From Pigmentiphaga aceris (GTDB lineage: Bacteria > Pseudomonadota > Gammaproteobacteria > Burkholderiales > Burkholderiaceae_B), in contig NZ_CP043046.1 of assembly GCF_008119665.1 (NCBI RefSeq), positions 2,542,001 to 2,606,000 of the forward strand: a stretch of 64,000 bases of DNA, given 5' to 3'. Of the stretch, positions 36,513-45,717 are shown piece after piece (within the stretch, counting starts at the first letter, position 1; the number at the start of each line of letters is the position of its first letter). The notes under the pieces were generated by a model that worked only from the letters and a program-made list of their open reading frames with translations, had not been told where the DNA came from and ran no database searches. The position numbers and the translations under genes are program-made.

Positions 36513-37382
36513 ATGACCATCCTCGTTACCGGCGCAACTGGCGCTGTCGGCCGCCAAGTAATCGATCAACTCGTCAAGCGCAATGCTCAGGTTCGTGCGC
36601 TGGTTCGCAATCCTGCCAAGGCTGATTTCCCTTCAAGCGTCGAGGTCGTGCAGGGCGACCTGCTGGACGTCGATGCACTGCGCAAGGCCTTCGCAGGGGT
36701 GTCCACGCTGTTCCTGCTGAATGGGGTAGTGCCTGACGAGTTCACGCAGGCGTTGATCGCGCTCAACGTGGCACGTGACGCGGGCATTCAGCGAATCGTC
36801 TATCTGTCGGTGATCCACAGCGACGTCTACGTGAACGTGCCGCACTTTGCGGGCAAGTTTGGCGTGGAACGCATGATCGAGCAGATCGGCATGAGCGCCA
36901 CGATTCTGCGGCCGGCGTATTTCATGCAGAACGACCTGACGATCAAGGATGTGGTGCATCAGTACGGCGTGTATCCGATGACGATCGGCAGCAAGGGGTT
37001 GGCCATGATCGACGTGCGTGACATTGGCGAGATCGCGGCCATTGAGCTGGTTCGCCGTGAACAAGCGGTAGCGCCGTTGCCGCTTGAGCGGATCAACCTG
37101 GTTGGCCCGGACTCGTTGACGGGTGCAGGTGTTGCGGCGATCTGGTCGGAAGTGCTGGACCGTCAGATCTCATACGGTGGGGATGACACTGCCGGTTTCG
37201 AGCAGAACCTGAAGCAGTTCATGCCGGCGTGGATGGCCTACGACATGCGTTTGATGAGCGAGCGTTTCTTGAGCGAGGGCATGTTGCCCGAGGCTGGTGA
37301 CGTGGACCGCCTGACCCGCATGTTGGGTCGTCCGCTGCGGTCTTATCGCGACTTGGCGGCCGAGACGCTGGTCTCCGCTTGA
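36513..37382 (+). CDS. NmrA-family NAD(P)-binding protein
   Basis: A 289-residue atypical short-chain dehydrogenase/NmrA protein. ATG 36513 follows CACCGGAGAAATTCC. The N-terminal Rossmann loop is TILVTGATGAVGRQVIDQL, and RALVRNPAKADFP follows. Members reduce quinones (QorB-like) or sense NADP redox state. The catalytic Tyr-x-x-x-Lys of classical SDRs is not obvious. It is likely co-transcribed with the AtaL-like gene downstream under the divergent LysR regulator, a common oxidative-stress arrangement. Confidence 0.85.
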   Translation: MTILVTGATGAVGRQVIDQLVKRNAQVRALVRNPAKADFPSSVEVVQGDLLDVDALRKAFAGVSTLFLLNGVVPDEFTQALIALNVARDAGIQRIVYLSVIHSDVYVNVPHFAGKFGVERMIEQIGMSATILRPAYFMQNDLTIKDVVHQYGVYPMTIGSKGLAMIDVRDIGEIAAIELVRREQAVAPLPLERINLVGPDSLTGAGVAAIWSEVLDRQISYGGDDTAGFEQNLKQFMPAWMAYDMRLMSERFLSEGMLPEAGDVDRLTRMLGRPLRSYRDLAAETLVSA

Positions 37383-37415
37383 TTGCCCCTGCAACGCTTC
37401 AACAAGGAGTTCATC

Positions 37416-37901
37416 ATGATCTATTCGACTGCCACGGTGCCGGTGAACCCGGCAGGTGAGACCCCACTGACCCGCGCCCAAGCCTGGCAAGGCTTGGTGC
37501 TGAAGGCGCGCGACGCTCGCCTGTTCCTGCCGCCTGGCCTGTGCACCCATTGCGAGGTCGTGGAAGAAAGCGCCACGCACATCGTGCGCGAGGCGACGAT
37601 TGCCGGGGATGCGCTGCGCGAGATCATCAGCTTCGCGCCCGAGCGCAAGGTGACGTTTTTCCAGGTCTCCGGCCCACGCGAGGGTGCGATCATCAACGAG
37701 CTGTTCGAAGACGAAACCGGCGCGTTGCAGCTTCGCTTCTATTGTTATCTGGGCCTGCGCGGAAAAGCGCCGAATGGGCCGGAAGAGCAGGCCGAGCAAG
37801 CCTGGATGGATAGCGACAAGGGGTATCGCAGCGCTTTGCTGGCGACGCTGAAGCGCACTCGGGAGCTGGTGGCGGGCGGCGCAGAAGCCGCTTTGCAATA
37901 G
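37416..37901 (+). CDS. AtaL-like/DUF1857 SRPBCC protein
   Basis: A 161-residue START/SRPBCC-fold protein behind a good AAGGAG site (ATG 37416). Signatures: LTRAQAWQGLVLKARDARLFLP, then EREITF-like RKVTFFQVSGP, and LRFYCYLGL. It likely binds a hydrophobic ligand. It is 33 bases downstream of the NmrA gene and in the same unit. Confidence 0.75.
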   Translation: MIYSTATVPVNPAGETPLTRAQAWQGLVLKARDARLFLPPGLCTHCEVVEESATHIVREATIAGDALREIISFAPERKVTFFQVSGPREGAIINELFEDETGALQLRFYCYLGLRGKAPNGPEEQAEQAWMDSDKGYRSALLATLKRTRELVAGGAEAALQ

Positions 37902-37964
37902 TCACGGGTGACAGGTGTCGGCGGCGTTGGCTGCGTGTTGGCATAACGCCGCCATCCCGTCCCT

Positions 37965-38858
37965 TCAGCCCGGCCCCTCGCTCCCAGCCGCTAGCAACGG
38001 CACCACGAAATCACTGATCGGCGTGGCAATCCCATGCACCCGTCCGCGTCGCTGCACAACCCCGTTCCGAATATCCCATTCCAGCGGTTGGCCAGCCTGC
38101 CGATCCGCAAGAATCGAGGTCCCCATATCCGCCGGTGCCTTCTGAAAACCATCGAGGATTTCCTGCGGCACCTCATCACCCAAGGTCGCGCCTTCTGCAC
38201 GGGCAACGGCCAAGCATTCCTGCAGATACGCCAGGCCCAGGTCAGCAATGTCAGGGCGTGAAAACATCCCGGCGCGACGCCCCGTCAGCACCATCAGGCC
38301 CGCCACCGCGTTGACCAGCAGTTTCCGCCACGCCACAGAGGTGAAGTCCGCCGTCGTATCGACCGCACATCGTGTGCCCTGCAAAGCCGTAACCACCGTC
38401 TGCGCAGCTGGCGTATCCGGCAAGGTCAGCCGCGCTGCCCGACGCAGCCAGACCGATGCATCCGGCTCGCGCTGCGCGGGGAACCACACCACCGAGGGCA
38501 GCACTTGTTCGCTGGACAGGTAGGGCGCGAATAGCTCGTTCTGCTCGACACCGTTCTGCAGCACGCAGACAACTGTTTTCGCATCGCATAGTGCAGACAA
38601 CCATGGGGCTGTTGCGGCTATCTGCGTGGTCTTCACCGCGACGAAGACCAGGTCGAAGCTGTGCTTGATCTGGGCAGGATCCGTCTGCACCGGCCCGGGC
38701 ACAACGATGCTGCCGCCATCGAAGCGCAGCGACAGTTGTTCGTAGGCTGTGCGCCCGCAAATCGTCGGCGTCCGCCCGACTTCATGCAGGGCGGCTGCGA
38801 TGGTGGTGCCGATTGCGCCCGGTCCGATAAGGGCGATGCGTGGGTATTCAAAGCTCAT
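37965..38858 (-). CDS. 2-dehydropantoate 2-reductase family protein
   Basis: A 297-residue ketopantoate-reductase-fold protein. ATG 38858 gives MSFEYPRIALIGPGAIGTT with the NADPH loop. Family features: VFVAVKTTQIAATAPWL, LQNGVEQNELF, and the catalytic Lys in SVAWRKLLVNAVAG. It converts 2-dehydropantoate to pantoate if it is the true PanE. Burkholderiales carry many paralogues of unknown substrate, so the symbol is withheld. Confidence 0.85.
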   Translation of the reverse strand: MSFEYPRIALIGPGAIGTTIAAALHEVGRTPTICGRTAYEQLSLRFDGGSIVVPGPVQTDPAQIKHSFDLVFVAVKTTQIAATAPWLSALCDAKTVVCVLQNGVEQNELFAPYLSSEQVLPSVVWFPAQREPDASVWLRRAARLTLPDTPAAQTVVTALQGTRCAVDTTADFTSVAWRKLLVNAVAGLMVLTGRRAGMFSRPDIADLGLAYLQECLAVARAEGATLGDEVPQEILDGFQKAPADMGTSILADRQAGQPLEWDIRNGVVQRRGRVHGIATPISDFVVPLLAAGSEGPG

Positions 38859-38963
38859 CGTTATCCTGTCTTGATTGTCGTTGCTGCCTTGTTGGTCGCG
38901 TGGCAACCATCAGCTTGCAGTTGATACGCCAGCGTCTTTTTAGCGGACGCCGGCCATGATGAA

Positions 38964-39398
38964 CTACAGCGACCCCCACATGTACAGTCCCTTGCCCTGC
39001 GTCAAGGCTTCACCAGAAAGCTCAACAAGCGCCCGCACCACCGGCAATATGGCTTCCGCTTCGCAGTTCAGCTCTTCAGACGCTCCCCATTCCTGCGCGG
39101 CGGCTTGCATGCCCTCAGCGTCAAGCGCAGCAAGCAATCGAAGGTACTCGTTCTGGAATTGATGCAACCACGATTCGTTGTCCTCGCCGAACGCCACGTC
39201 GATCAGCATGTGGCGGTCGACGTCCCATTCCTGCTTTTCCAGAATGGCCCAGAGCGTGCCGAATTCCAGGCTGGTAAGGCCTTTGAACTCACGGACCGAC
39301 ACACCCTCGGATCGGTTGTCGGCACCTTGGGCCGCCTTGTGGGCGTAGGCCAAGGCTGCGTCGTGGTCGGCGGTGAACAGATCGCACAGTAAACCCAT
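38964..39398 (-). CDS. Small acidic protein of unknown function
   Basis: A 144-residue protein. ATG 39398 is chosen because AAGGA lies 9 bases upstream; the longer frame overlaps the next gene upstream. It is Ala/Leu/Glu-rich, soluble and helical (LTSLEFGTLWAILEKQEWDVDRHMLIDVAF). It is not recognised. It is the last gene of a minus-strand trio with a hydrophobic-hairpin protein and a coiled-coil membrane-active-looking protein. A protective (immunity-like) partner is conceivable, but only from position. Confidence 0.6.
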   Translation of the reverse strand: MGLLCDLFTADHDAALAYAHKAAQGADNRSEGVSVREFKGLTSLEFGTLWAILEKQEWDVDRHMLIDVAFGEDNESWLHQFQNEYLRLLAALDAEGMQAAAQEWGASEELNCEAEAILPVVRALVELSGEALTQGKGLYMWGSL

Positions 39399-39465
39399 TG
39401 ATGTCAGTCCTTCAAAGCAGACCGTTAAAGCAGCCCGTTCAGCACGGTCGATGTTCGGATCCAGA

Positions 39466-40434
39466 TCACGCTGCAAACAACAGAATTTCTTTGGATTCAG
39501 CAGCTTTCGCCAAGGTACCGGGATGACTGACATCGACACCGATCAGGTCTGCCTGGTAGGAAAGCGCGGGCACCACCTCTTTGCCGCTTCGCAAGAAGCC
39601 ACGCACATTCCTGTATTGGTCTTGCGTTACCCTTGAAGCAAACGCGTGGTCAGTCGTCAGGGCCTCTATGCGCGTCTTGTTCAGATCGACAATATCCTCT
39701 GCCAGCCCGCGAAGCGCTGCCTGTGCGTACACCGGTGTGCCAGCGCGTAGCTGAACATGGGCGAGCATGAGTCCCATGTTGATAAGCCGATTCTGAAGCA
39801 GGGAGATGTCGTCGAAGCGGTCCACATTGCTCGCTGCCGAGCGCGCGTGTTTTTGCAGTACCAGTTTGGTGAACTGATACTCCTTCGTGAAGGGCAGGAC
39901 GAGCGATTTCAGCTGTGCGACATCAACATGTTCGCAAAACTGCTGTGCCGTCATTATCAGAGAACGGAACTGCGCCTCGTCGCCCAACAGGCTTCGATCG
40001 TGCGCCTCACCGACCATCTTCAATGTTTCGATGATTCCCTGCGACTGCGCCTGTATTTTTGCGCTAAGGGCATCCAGCTTCTTGCACACTACGATGAAGC
40101 CTGCGGTGGACACCGCCAGGTTCAAGCCGGAAAGCGCAAGATTGGCCACTTGCAGACCTTGAAGCACACCCATGCTCTGTTGGACTTGGTCCAGCCCGCC
40201 TTGCAAAGAGCCTAAGCCTTCCTCAATCACCGTCTGGAGTTTTTCGATGCTTTGCTGCGTTTGCTGAGCATCGCCAGGGAACAAGAGGTGGCCGACAATC
40301 TGGCCCCCTTGCTCTGTTCCGGCTGCGTGACGAACCACGCCGCCATGCAGGGTGTACTGGCCGTTTGCGATCTTGTCCAAGACGTCGGGCAAGTCGGGTA
40401 GTGTGCGCCACAGGGCGTCATCCGTCAGAGGCAT
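39466..40434 (-). CDS. Coiled-coil protein with one central hydrophobic segment, unknown function
   Basis: A 322-residue protein. A Gln/Glu-rich amphipathic coil (~55-90) leads into a hydrophobic stretch (VANLALSGLNLAVSTAGFIVV, ~95-117), followed by another coil (KKLDALSAKIQAQSQGI) and a helical C-terminus. A hydrophobic patch flanked by coils resembles alpha-helical membrane-inserting proteins of the ClyA kind in layout only; no homology is claimed. It has no signal peptide. Its start overlaps the upstream YaaW-like gene by 10 bases, so the two are translationally coupled. Confidence 0.65.
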   Translation of the reverse strand: MPLTDDALWRTLPDLPDVLDKIANGQYTLHGGVVRHAAGTEQGGQIVGHLLFPGDAQQTQQSIEKLQTVIEEGLGSLQGGLDQVQQSMGVLQGLQVANLALSGLNLAVSTAGFIVVCKKLDALSAKIQAQSQGIIETLKMVGEAHDRSLLGDEAQFRSLIMTAQQFCEHVDVAQLKSLVLPFTKEYQFTKLVLQKHARSAASNVDRFDDISLLQNRLINMGLMLAHVQLRAGTPVYAQAALRGLAEDIVDLNKTRIEALTTDHAFASRVTQDQYRNVRGFLRSGKEVVPALSYQADLIGVDVSHPGTLAKAAESKEILLFAA

Positions 40435-41129
40435 TCACGGAGTCCTTCGCAATAGGTTTCGAGGTCGGCGTCGAATCGCGCACGACGAATGATGGCTACT
40501 TGCAGCACCGCTGGAACGGTAATGCGGAATGCAGGCCCGACGGCTTGGAAAAGAGTGAGGCCGGCAATGGCAATCGCAGCAGGCGGAAGGGCTAGCGCGG
40601 CTGCGCGGCCGCCAACGGCCCCAACGATTGCAGCCGTTCCTCCTGTGGCCGCGATGCCCGCCACGGTGCTCGATGCGCCAGCCAGGCCCGCGACTATTTG
40701 CTTCAGCAACTCCGACACAGCGGCGCGACTGTAAAACGGCGACTCGCCGCCCTCTGGCACGAATTGGCGGATGGACTGCTCAATGATGATCTCTTCAATG
40801 GCAAGGACGTCATCATCTGGCTTTGGCTTGCCATCGAGCTTTTTGGCCACATCGACCGCAATCTCGCGATAAGTGACGCCGCTGGACCGAAACAAATTAA
40901 TCAGGCTGTTGCCACCGAAGGCTCGAATCTCAGCCTCCAGCACGCTTGCAATCTCACACAGCGTCTTCTGCTCGCGGTGTTTCAGGATGGTGGTTTTCAC
41001 TTGACCGTCCAGAGCAACTCGGCCGTTGCCCTTGTCTGTGATGAGGTCGGCCAGAACCTCTAGGTCTGGAGGGATGGCCATTGAAAACAGGTCGGTCAAA
41101 CTCCGATCGCGTGGCACGATCAATTCCAC
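40425..41129 (-). CDS. YaaW/UPF0174 (DUF3944)-like protein with hydrophobic hairpin
   Basis: A 234-residue protein. The blocks EIRAFGGNSLINLFR, GVTYREIAVDVAKKL and PAFRITVPAVLQVAIIRR resemble the YaaW/UPF0174 family. Between them sits a long Gly/Ala/Val-rich hydrophobic hairpin (~145-205: IVAGLAGASSTVAGIAA…ALALPPAAIAIAGLTLFQAVG). The hairpin suggests membrane insertion without a signal peptide. The family's function is unknown. This is the first gene of the trio. The 231 bases upstream (41130-41360) hold no gene and should contain the promoter. Confidence 0.7.
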   Translation of the reverse strand: MELIVPRDRSLTDLFSMAIPPDLEVLADLITDKGNGRVALDGQVKTTILKHREQKTLCEIASVLEAEIRAFGGNSLINLFRSSGVTYREIAVDVAKKLDGKPKPDDDVLAIEEIIIEQSIRQFVPEGGESPFYSRAAVSELLKQIVAGLAGASSTVAGIAATGGTAAIVGAVGGRAAALALPPAAIAIAGLTLFQAVGPAFRITVPAVLQVAIIRRARFDADLETYCEGLRECL

Positions 41130-41360
41130 GGTTCCCCCGTTATTGATGATGTTGGTGTAGCCCCTGTGTTGCAGTCTTCAGTGGCTTCTGGGGGATTTTA
41201 GCGACATGGCGCAAGGCCATGCGCGTGGGATGTGGGCAAAACTACCGCTGCGATCAAATGAAACCTAGCGTTGACGCTTCTCCAGCCGCAGCGCAGGAGA
41301 AGCGTCAATGTCAGATCAGGAATGCACCCAATGCTGATCTTTCGGACAACGTGCTATCCG

Positions 41361-41822
41361 TCACTTTCGAGGATCTGCAATGATCCGCGCAGGTGAGCCG
41401 TAAAGAACAAGAACGCGGTCGCCGACTTGGAAACTCGCTTCAGGGCCTTGTACCAAGGTCATGAGATTGCCATTCTCTGTCTGTACGACGTACTCCATGC
41501 CGATCTGTTTGGTCGCATTTTGCTCAATCGCAGCACCGGCCAGCCCACCCACGACCGCGCCACCAATCGCGCCCAACAAGTTTGCACGCCCACTGCCTCC
41601 GATTGCAGATCCGGCAACCGCGCCGGCACCCATGCCAACCCCTGCACCGGTTCCTGTCGTGCCTGAGATGTCGACCGGACGGGCGCTGATGACGTTGGCG
41701 GAAATCGTGCGGTTGACCTGTCCAACCGCCTCCACCGAGTAAGAATGTGGGCTAACGTTTGTCGCGCAACCTGACAGGAATCCGAGGGTCAGCAGCCCGG
41801 CCGCGATGCTGACTTTTCTCAT
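41361..41822 (-). CDS. Glycine-zipper outer-membrane lipoprotein (SlyB/Pcp-like)
   Basis: A 153-residue lipoprotein. Lipobox LGFLSGC places the acylated Cys near residue 19. A glycine-zipper segment (~60-100: GAGVGMGAGAVAGSAIGG…GGAVVGGLAGAAIEQ) is followed by a beta-rich domain (EYVVQTENGNLMTLVQGP). The layout matches SlyB/Pcp lipoproteins that stabilise outer-membrane proteins. It overlaps the preceding lipoprotein gene by ATGA. Confidence 0.88.
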   Translation of the reverse strand: MRKVSIAAGLLTLGFLSGCATNVSPHSYSVEAVGQVNRTISANVISARPVDISGTTGTGAGVGMGAGAVAGSAIGGSGRANLLGAIGGAVVGGLAGAAIEQNATKQIGMEYVVQTENGNLMTLVQGPEASFQVGDRVLVLYGSPARIIADPRK

Positions 41823-42376
41823 TGCTGCGTTGGGGCAGGGAACATGGGCTTGTTCACGTCTACAGATCCCAGGGCCTGCAAGAACTGGGAGATATTATTT
41901 TGCACCGAGCGATTAATTGATTCTCGTGCTCGGACAACGCCCACGAAAGCGTGGTTAGCCGGCACTACGCCATCGGCAGCAATTTCCTGCGTGTAGATAA
42001 TGCTGCCGGTAGCACGGTCAATGATTTCGTAGCGTGCAATGGTTTTGGTGGTAAACGATGCACCAAATACAGGAATATTCAAGGCCAGTACTTTTACCTG
42101 AATATTGACCTTGCGCGCTGCGTCGTCTTTGAAGATTGCCATGCGATCAATGGCTTCTTGCAGTGCTGTCTGCCACATAGCCGTCGTAGCTTCGATCCCC
42201 ATCGGAAGATCTCCCTTGGCCTCGTCAGGGCGACCAAGTGTCACTGTCATCGACCTCAGTTCAGCATCAATTTTTTTCGGACTTACGCCGACATTGGGAA
42301 CCGAAAAATTCAAAGGTGGCATGGGCGTGCAACCGCCAAGCAGCAGGAAAAAAACAACGACAAGAACTTTATTCAC
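41819..42376 (-). CDS. Lipoprotein of unknown function
   Basis: A 185-residue lipoprotein. GTG 42376 is chosen because GGAG lies 8 bases upstream and the frame then opens VNKVLVVVFFLLLGGCTP, a clean lipoprotein signal peptide. The body (KIDAELRSMTVTLGRPDEAKG… and NIQVKVLALNIPVFG) resembles UDP-N-acetylglucosamine acyltransferase-like or CsgG-like periplasmic lipoproteins only loosely. It is co-transcribed with the glycine-zipper lipoprotein. Confidence 0.7.
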   Translation of the reverse strand: MNKVLVVVFFLLLGGCTPMPPLNFSVPNVGVSPKKIDAELRSMTVTLGRPDEAKGDLPMGIEATTAMWQTALQEAIDRMAIFKDDAARKVNIQVKVLALNIPVFGASFTTKTIARYEIIDRATGSIIYTQEIAADGVVPANHAFVGVVRARESINRSVQNNISQFLQALGSVDVNKPMFPAPTQQ

Positions 42377-42477
42377 TAAAAACTCCAGAGTGCAAAGCCA
42401 GTCGGCAGCGATAAAAACCAATGCAGTTCAAAGAAACAATATGTCTTCATTATGACATATGGTTACATTGAGATCGT

Positions 42478-42505
42478 AAAAAAAGCCGGCTGCTTTGCCG
42501 ACTCT
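42478..42505 (-). terminator. Rho-independent terminator on minus strand
   Basis: Read on the minus strand, GTCGGC-AAAGCA-GCCGGC is followed by seven T. It lies 90 bases after the photolyase gene that is transcribed in this direction. Confidence 0.65.
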
Positions 42506-42595
42506 TGATCGATGGTCTCATTTGAACTGATTGGCAGCAACTGAATTTACATGTCGGTCTTGATGTGACTTGCGGACTCATGTCTGCCTTGGTTT

Positions 42596-44155
42596 CTACA
42601 AAACCTCCAATCGCCCGCGCAGTTCCGCAGCTCGCGCACGCAATCCTTCTCGCTGCGCCTCCGGCATCTTCTCCAACTGCCGATACACAAACACCAGCCG
42701 TGAATTCCCCTCGAACACCGACGCGTGCCGTTCGAAAAAGTCCCAATACAGTGCATTGAACGGACAAGCACGCTCGCCGATTTTCTCGCCTGGATCGTAG
42801 GCGCAGCCTTTGCAGTAGTCGCCCATGCGTTGCAAGTACGCAGCGCTGCTGACATACGGTTTGGTCGCGATCACGCCGCCATCGGCGCGCTGACTCATGC
42901 CCAATGTGTTGGGCAGTTCCACCCACTCGAAGGCATCGATGTAGATGCCCAGGTACCAATGGTGCAGCTCCTGGGGTGACAAGCCGGCCAGCAACGCAAA
43001 ATTCCCGATCACCATCAGCCGCTGAATGTGGTGCGCATGGGCGGTCTGCAAGGACTGGGTGATGGCCAGGTGCAGGCAACGCATGCGGGTGTCGCCGCTC
43101 CAGAACCAGTGCGGCAGCGGCAGGTGGTGGGCCAGCGCATTTTGCGTGTCGTAGCCGGGCATGTGCGCCCAGTAAATGCCGCGCACGTACTCGCGCCAGC
43201 CCAGAATCTGGCGCACGAAACCCTCAACCGCTGCCAGCGGCGCTTGGCCTGCACGCCAGGCTTGTTCGGCACGCTGGATGACTTCCAGCGGGTGCAGCAT
43301 CTTTACGTTCAGCGCGAACGACAGCAGCGAATGGAACAGACGTGGCGCACTGCTGGCCAAGGCATCTTCAAAATCGCCAAAATTCGGTAGTGCCGTGGTG
43401 ATGAAAGCATCCAGGCAGGCCAGTGCTTCGCTGCGATTTAAGGGCCAGCGCAAGGCTGCCGCTTGCGGGTCGCCAAAACTCGCTACGCCCGCACGCTGCA
43501 CCATGTCCCACAACGCGCTGTGGTCGTGCTGGGGCCGCCAATCCACGGGCTCGGCGGGTGTGCCGGGCCAGCGTTTGCGGTTGTCTTTGTCGAAGTTCCA
43601 TTGCCCGCCTTCCGGTGCACCTTTTGCCGTCAGCAGCACTTGCCAGCGGCGTCGCATGTGCTGATAGAAGTGTTCCATCAGCCACTGTTTGCGCCCCTGC
43701 ATGAAGGCTTCAAGTTCGCTGCGTTCGGTCAGGAAATGTTCGCTGTCCACGGCTTCACAGCTCAGGGTCTGCGCATGAGTCTGAGTCTTGCCCCAGTCTT
43801 TCAGTTGCGCGTCCAGCCGCCACTCATCGGGATGCTGCCATTGCACTTGCCCGGCACCGTAGTGCGTGGCCAGCGCGGCCAGGTTGTCGGGGATGGATTG
43901 GCGGTTGCTTGGGTGGTCCAGCGCCACGTAACGCACGCGATGTCCTGCTGCGCGCAGGTGGCGGGCGAAGTCGCGCATGGCGGCGAAAATCGCCAGGATC
44001 TTCTGGGCGTGGTGCAGGACGTAGTCGGTTTCCTGGCGCACTTCCATCAGCACGTAGACCACGTGTGGGTCTACCTGGGCAAACCAGCTGTGGTTGGGGT
44101 TCAACTGGTCTCCCAACACCAGGCGCAGGGTAGATGCAGTCACGCCGTGCCCCAC
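42596..44155 (-). CDS. Cryptochrome/photolyase-related protein of the Fe-S (FeS-BCP, PhrB) type
   Basis: A 519-residue flavoprotein. The N-terminus LRLVLGDQLNPNHSWF is the class start. Four cysteines likely ligate a [4Fe-4S] cluster: RMRCLHL (~355), the pair in YCKGC (~450) and ACPFN (~464). NALYWDFFERH is conserved. Bacterial members repair (6-4) photoproducts using light. The start overlaps the DASH cryptochrome by 16 bases; an internal GTG (VTASTLRLVL) would shorten this. The operon joins two distinct photolyase classes. Confidence 0.93.
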   Translation of the reverse strand: MGHGVTASTLRLVLGDQLNPNHSWFAQVDPHVVYVLMEVRQETDYVLHHAQKILAIFAAMRDFARHLRAAGHRVRYVALDHPSNRQSIPDNLAALATHYGAGQVQWQHPDEWRLDAQLKDWGKTQTHAQTLSCEAVDSEHFLTERSELEAFMQGRKQWLMEHFYQHMRRRWQVLLTAKGAPEGGQWNFDKDNRKRWPGTPAEPVDWRPQHDHSALWDMVQRAGVASFGDPQAAALRWPLNRSEALACLDAFITTALPNFGDFEDALASSAPRLFHSLLSFALNVKMLHPLEVIQRAEQAWRAGQAPLAAVEGFVRQILGWREYVRGIYWAHMPGYDTQNALAHHLPLPHWFWSGDTRMRCLHLAITQSLQTAHAHHIQRLMVIGNFALLAGLSPQELHHWYLGIYIDAFEWVELPNTLGMSQRADGGVIATKPYVSSAAYLQRMGDYCKGCAYDPGEKIGERACPFNALYWDFFERHASVFEGNSRLVFVYRQLEKMPEAQREGLRARAAELRGRLEVL

Positions 44156-45447
44156 AGGTGTCGGTATGCGCCATCGGGATCGTAAGCGGTGGCTTGCTGC
44201 TCGGGGTTGAAGCGGCGGCCACCTTGGGGGTCGGTGCCTCGGCCTGCGATGTACAGCCAGTTGCCCTGGTTGCTGTAGACGTCGTAATCCACCAGATGAT
44301 GTTCAAACCATGCCGCGCCGACACGCCAGTCGCAGGCGAAGTCGTTCACCAGATAGCTTGCGGCCACTTGGCGCACGCGGTTGCTCATGTAGCCAGTGGC
44401 GGCCAGTTCGCGCATGGCCGCATCGACCAACGGCTGACCTGTCTGGCCCGCGCACCAAGTAACAAACCGAGCTGGGTCGTGCGGGGTGTCCCGTGCCGAG
44501 CCAAGCCCGCGAGCGCGATACAGCGCGCGACCATGCTGTAAATGCAGGAAGCGGAAGTAGTCGCGCCACAGCAGCTCGAACCAAAGCCAGTAGCTGCCGT
44601 CGCTTGCTCCGTGTTCGGCTTCGAACTGGTTCAGCTGCGCCATGGCTTGTCGTGGTGACAACGCACCGGTAGCAAGCCAGGGTGACCACTTGCTGGAATA
44701 GTCCATGCCGATCAGGCCGTTGCGCGTGCGTTTGTAGTCGGTGGGCAGACCGCGTGCCAAGTACTGCGTCAGGTGGTTCAGTGCGGACTGCTCACCGTCG
44801 TTTTGCGCGGGCTGCTGGTAGGGAAAAGCACTGCGCACATCCAGGGCAGGGCGCGCGCCTGCAAATGCGGCCAGGGTCTCATCCTGACCATGCAGATAGT
44901 TATCGGGCACACCCTTGGGCCAGGGCGGCAGGCTGGTGGGCGCAGGCAGTGGTGCATCCGGACGCAGACGCGCCTTTTCAACCGCCTGCCGAAACGGCGT
45001 GAAAACACGCGGCAGTTGCGACACCGGCCAAGGCAGCCGGGCCGGATCGAGAAGGCTGCTTTGCCAGACGGTGCGCACTTGCAGGCCGGCAGCGCGCAAT
45101 GCATGCACGTCCGCCTGTTCTTCGGGCGCGGCAATGTCTTCGCACACAATTGCGTCTGCACCCACGGCTTGTGCCAGCGCGGGCAGGGCGGTGGTGGGTG
45201 CTTCCGTACAGACCAGCAGCGGACAGCCCAGGGCCTGCAAATTCTGGCGCAGGTTTTCAATCGTGGATGCCCACCAGGCACGCCGGTGCGGCCCCATGCG
45301 TGCAAAACCCCAGCCGCTGTCTTGCGCGGCGTCGGGCAGGCACAGCACGGGCAACAGGTGTTGGGTGCCCTGCGCACAGGCCGCGCGCAACGCCAGTTGG
45401 TCGTGCAGACGCAGGTCGTTGCGGAACCAGAACAGCACCGTGCTCAT
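44140..45447 (-). CDS. DASH-type cryptochrome/photolyase
   Basis: A 435-residue photolyase-family protein. The antenna domain begins TVLFWFRNDLRLHDQLAL. The FAD-binding core includes DYSSKWSPWLATGALSPR, YWLWFELLWRDYFRF, and GYMSNRVRQVAASYLVNDF with DYDVYSNQGNWLYIAG. These are DASH signatures. DASH proteins repair cyclobutane dimers, mainly in single-stranded or loop DNA. The DUF2256 gene upstream overlaps by 4 bases. Confidence 0.93.
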   Translation of the reverse strand: MSTVLFWFRNDLRLHDQLALRAACAQGTQHLLPVLCLPDAAQDSGWGFARMGPHRRAWWASTIENLRQNLQALGCPLLVCTEAPTTALPALAQAVGADAIVCEDIAAPEEQADVHALRAAGLQVRTVWQSSLLDPARLPWPVSQLPRVFTPFRQAVEKARLRPDAPLPAPTSLPPWPKGVPDNYLHGQDETLAAFAGARPALDVRSAFPYQQPAQNDGEQSALNHLTQYLARGLPTDYKRTRNGLIGMDYSSKWSPWLATGALSPRQAMAQLNQFEAEHGASDGSYWLWFELLWRDYFRFLHLQHGRALYRARGLGSARDTPHDPARFVTWCAGQTGQPLVDAAMRELAATGYMSNRVRQVAASYLVNDFACDWRVGAAWFEHHLVDYDVYSNQGNWLYIAGRGTDPQGGRRFNPEQQATAYDPDGAYRHLWGTA

Positions 45448-45605
45448 GGTTGAGTACTTTGCGACGGCGAGCTTGCCCGGTTACGGCGGCAGCGCTCGGA
45501 ACAGTATTTGACCTCGTCCCACACCTTCTCCCACTTCTTTCGCCAGGCAAAAGGTCGGCCGCAGCATAGGCAGGGCTTCTGGGGGAGATGCGGTTTGCGG
45601 TGCAT
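45444..45605 (-). CDS. DUF2256 zinc-ribbon protein
   Basis: A 53-residue protein; ATG 45605 opens MHRKPHLPQKPCLCCGRPF. Two cysteine pairs (CLCC and CSERC) form a likely zinc ribbon around KKWEKVWDEVKY. DUF2256 genes regularly neighbour photolyases. It overlaps the DASH gene start by ATGA and is the first gene of the light-repair operon. Confidence 0.85.
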   Translation of the reverse strand: MHRKPHLPQKPCLCCGRPFAWRKKWEKVWDEVKYCSERCRRNRASSPSQSTQP

Positions 45606-45717
45606 GGCGTGAAAATCCGGGTTGCGCAGCAGGGGGCACGGGTTGCCCCACCTGGCCGCCAATCATCACACCGGGCGCTTGATCCAGGTTGGCGCAAGCG
45701 TATCCCCCTGCAACCAC

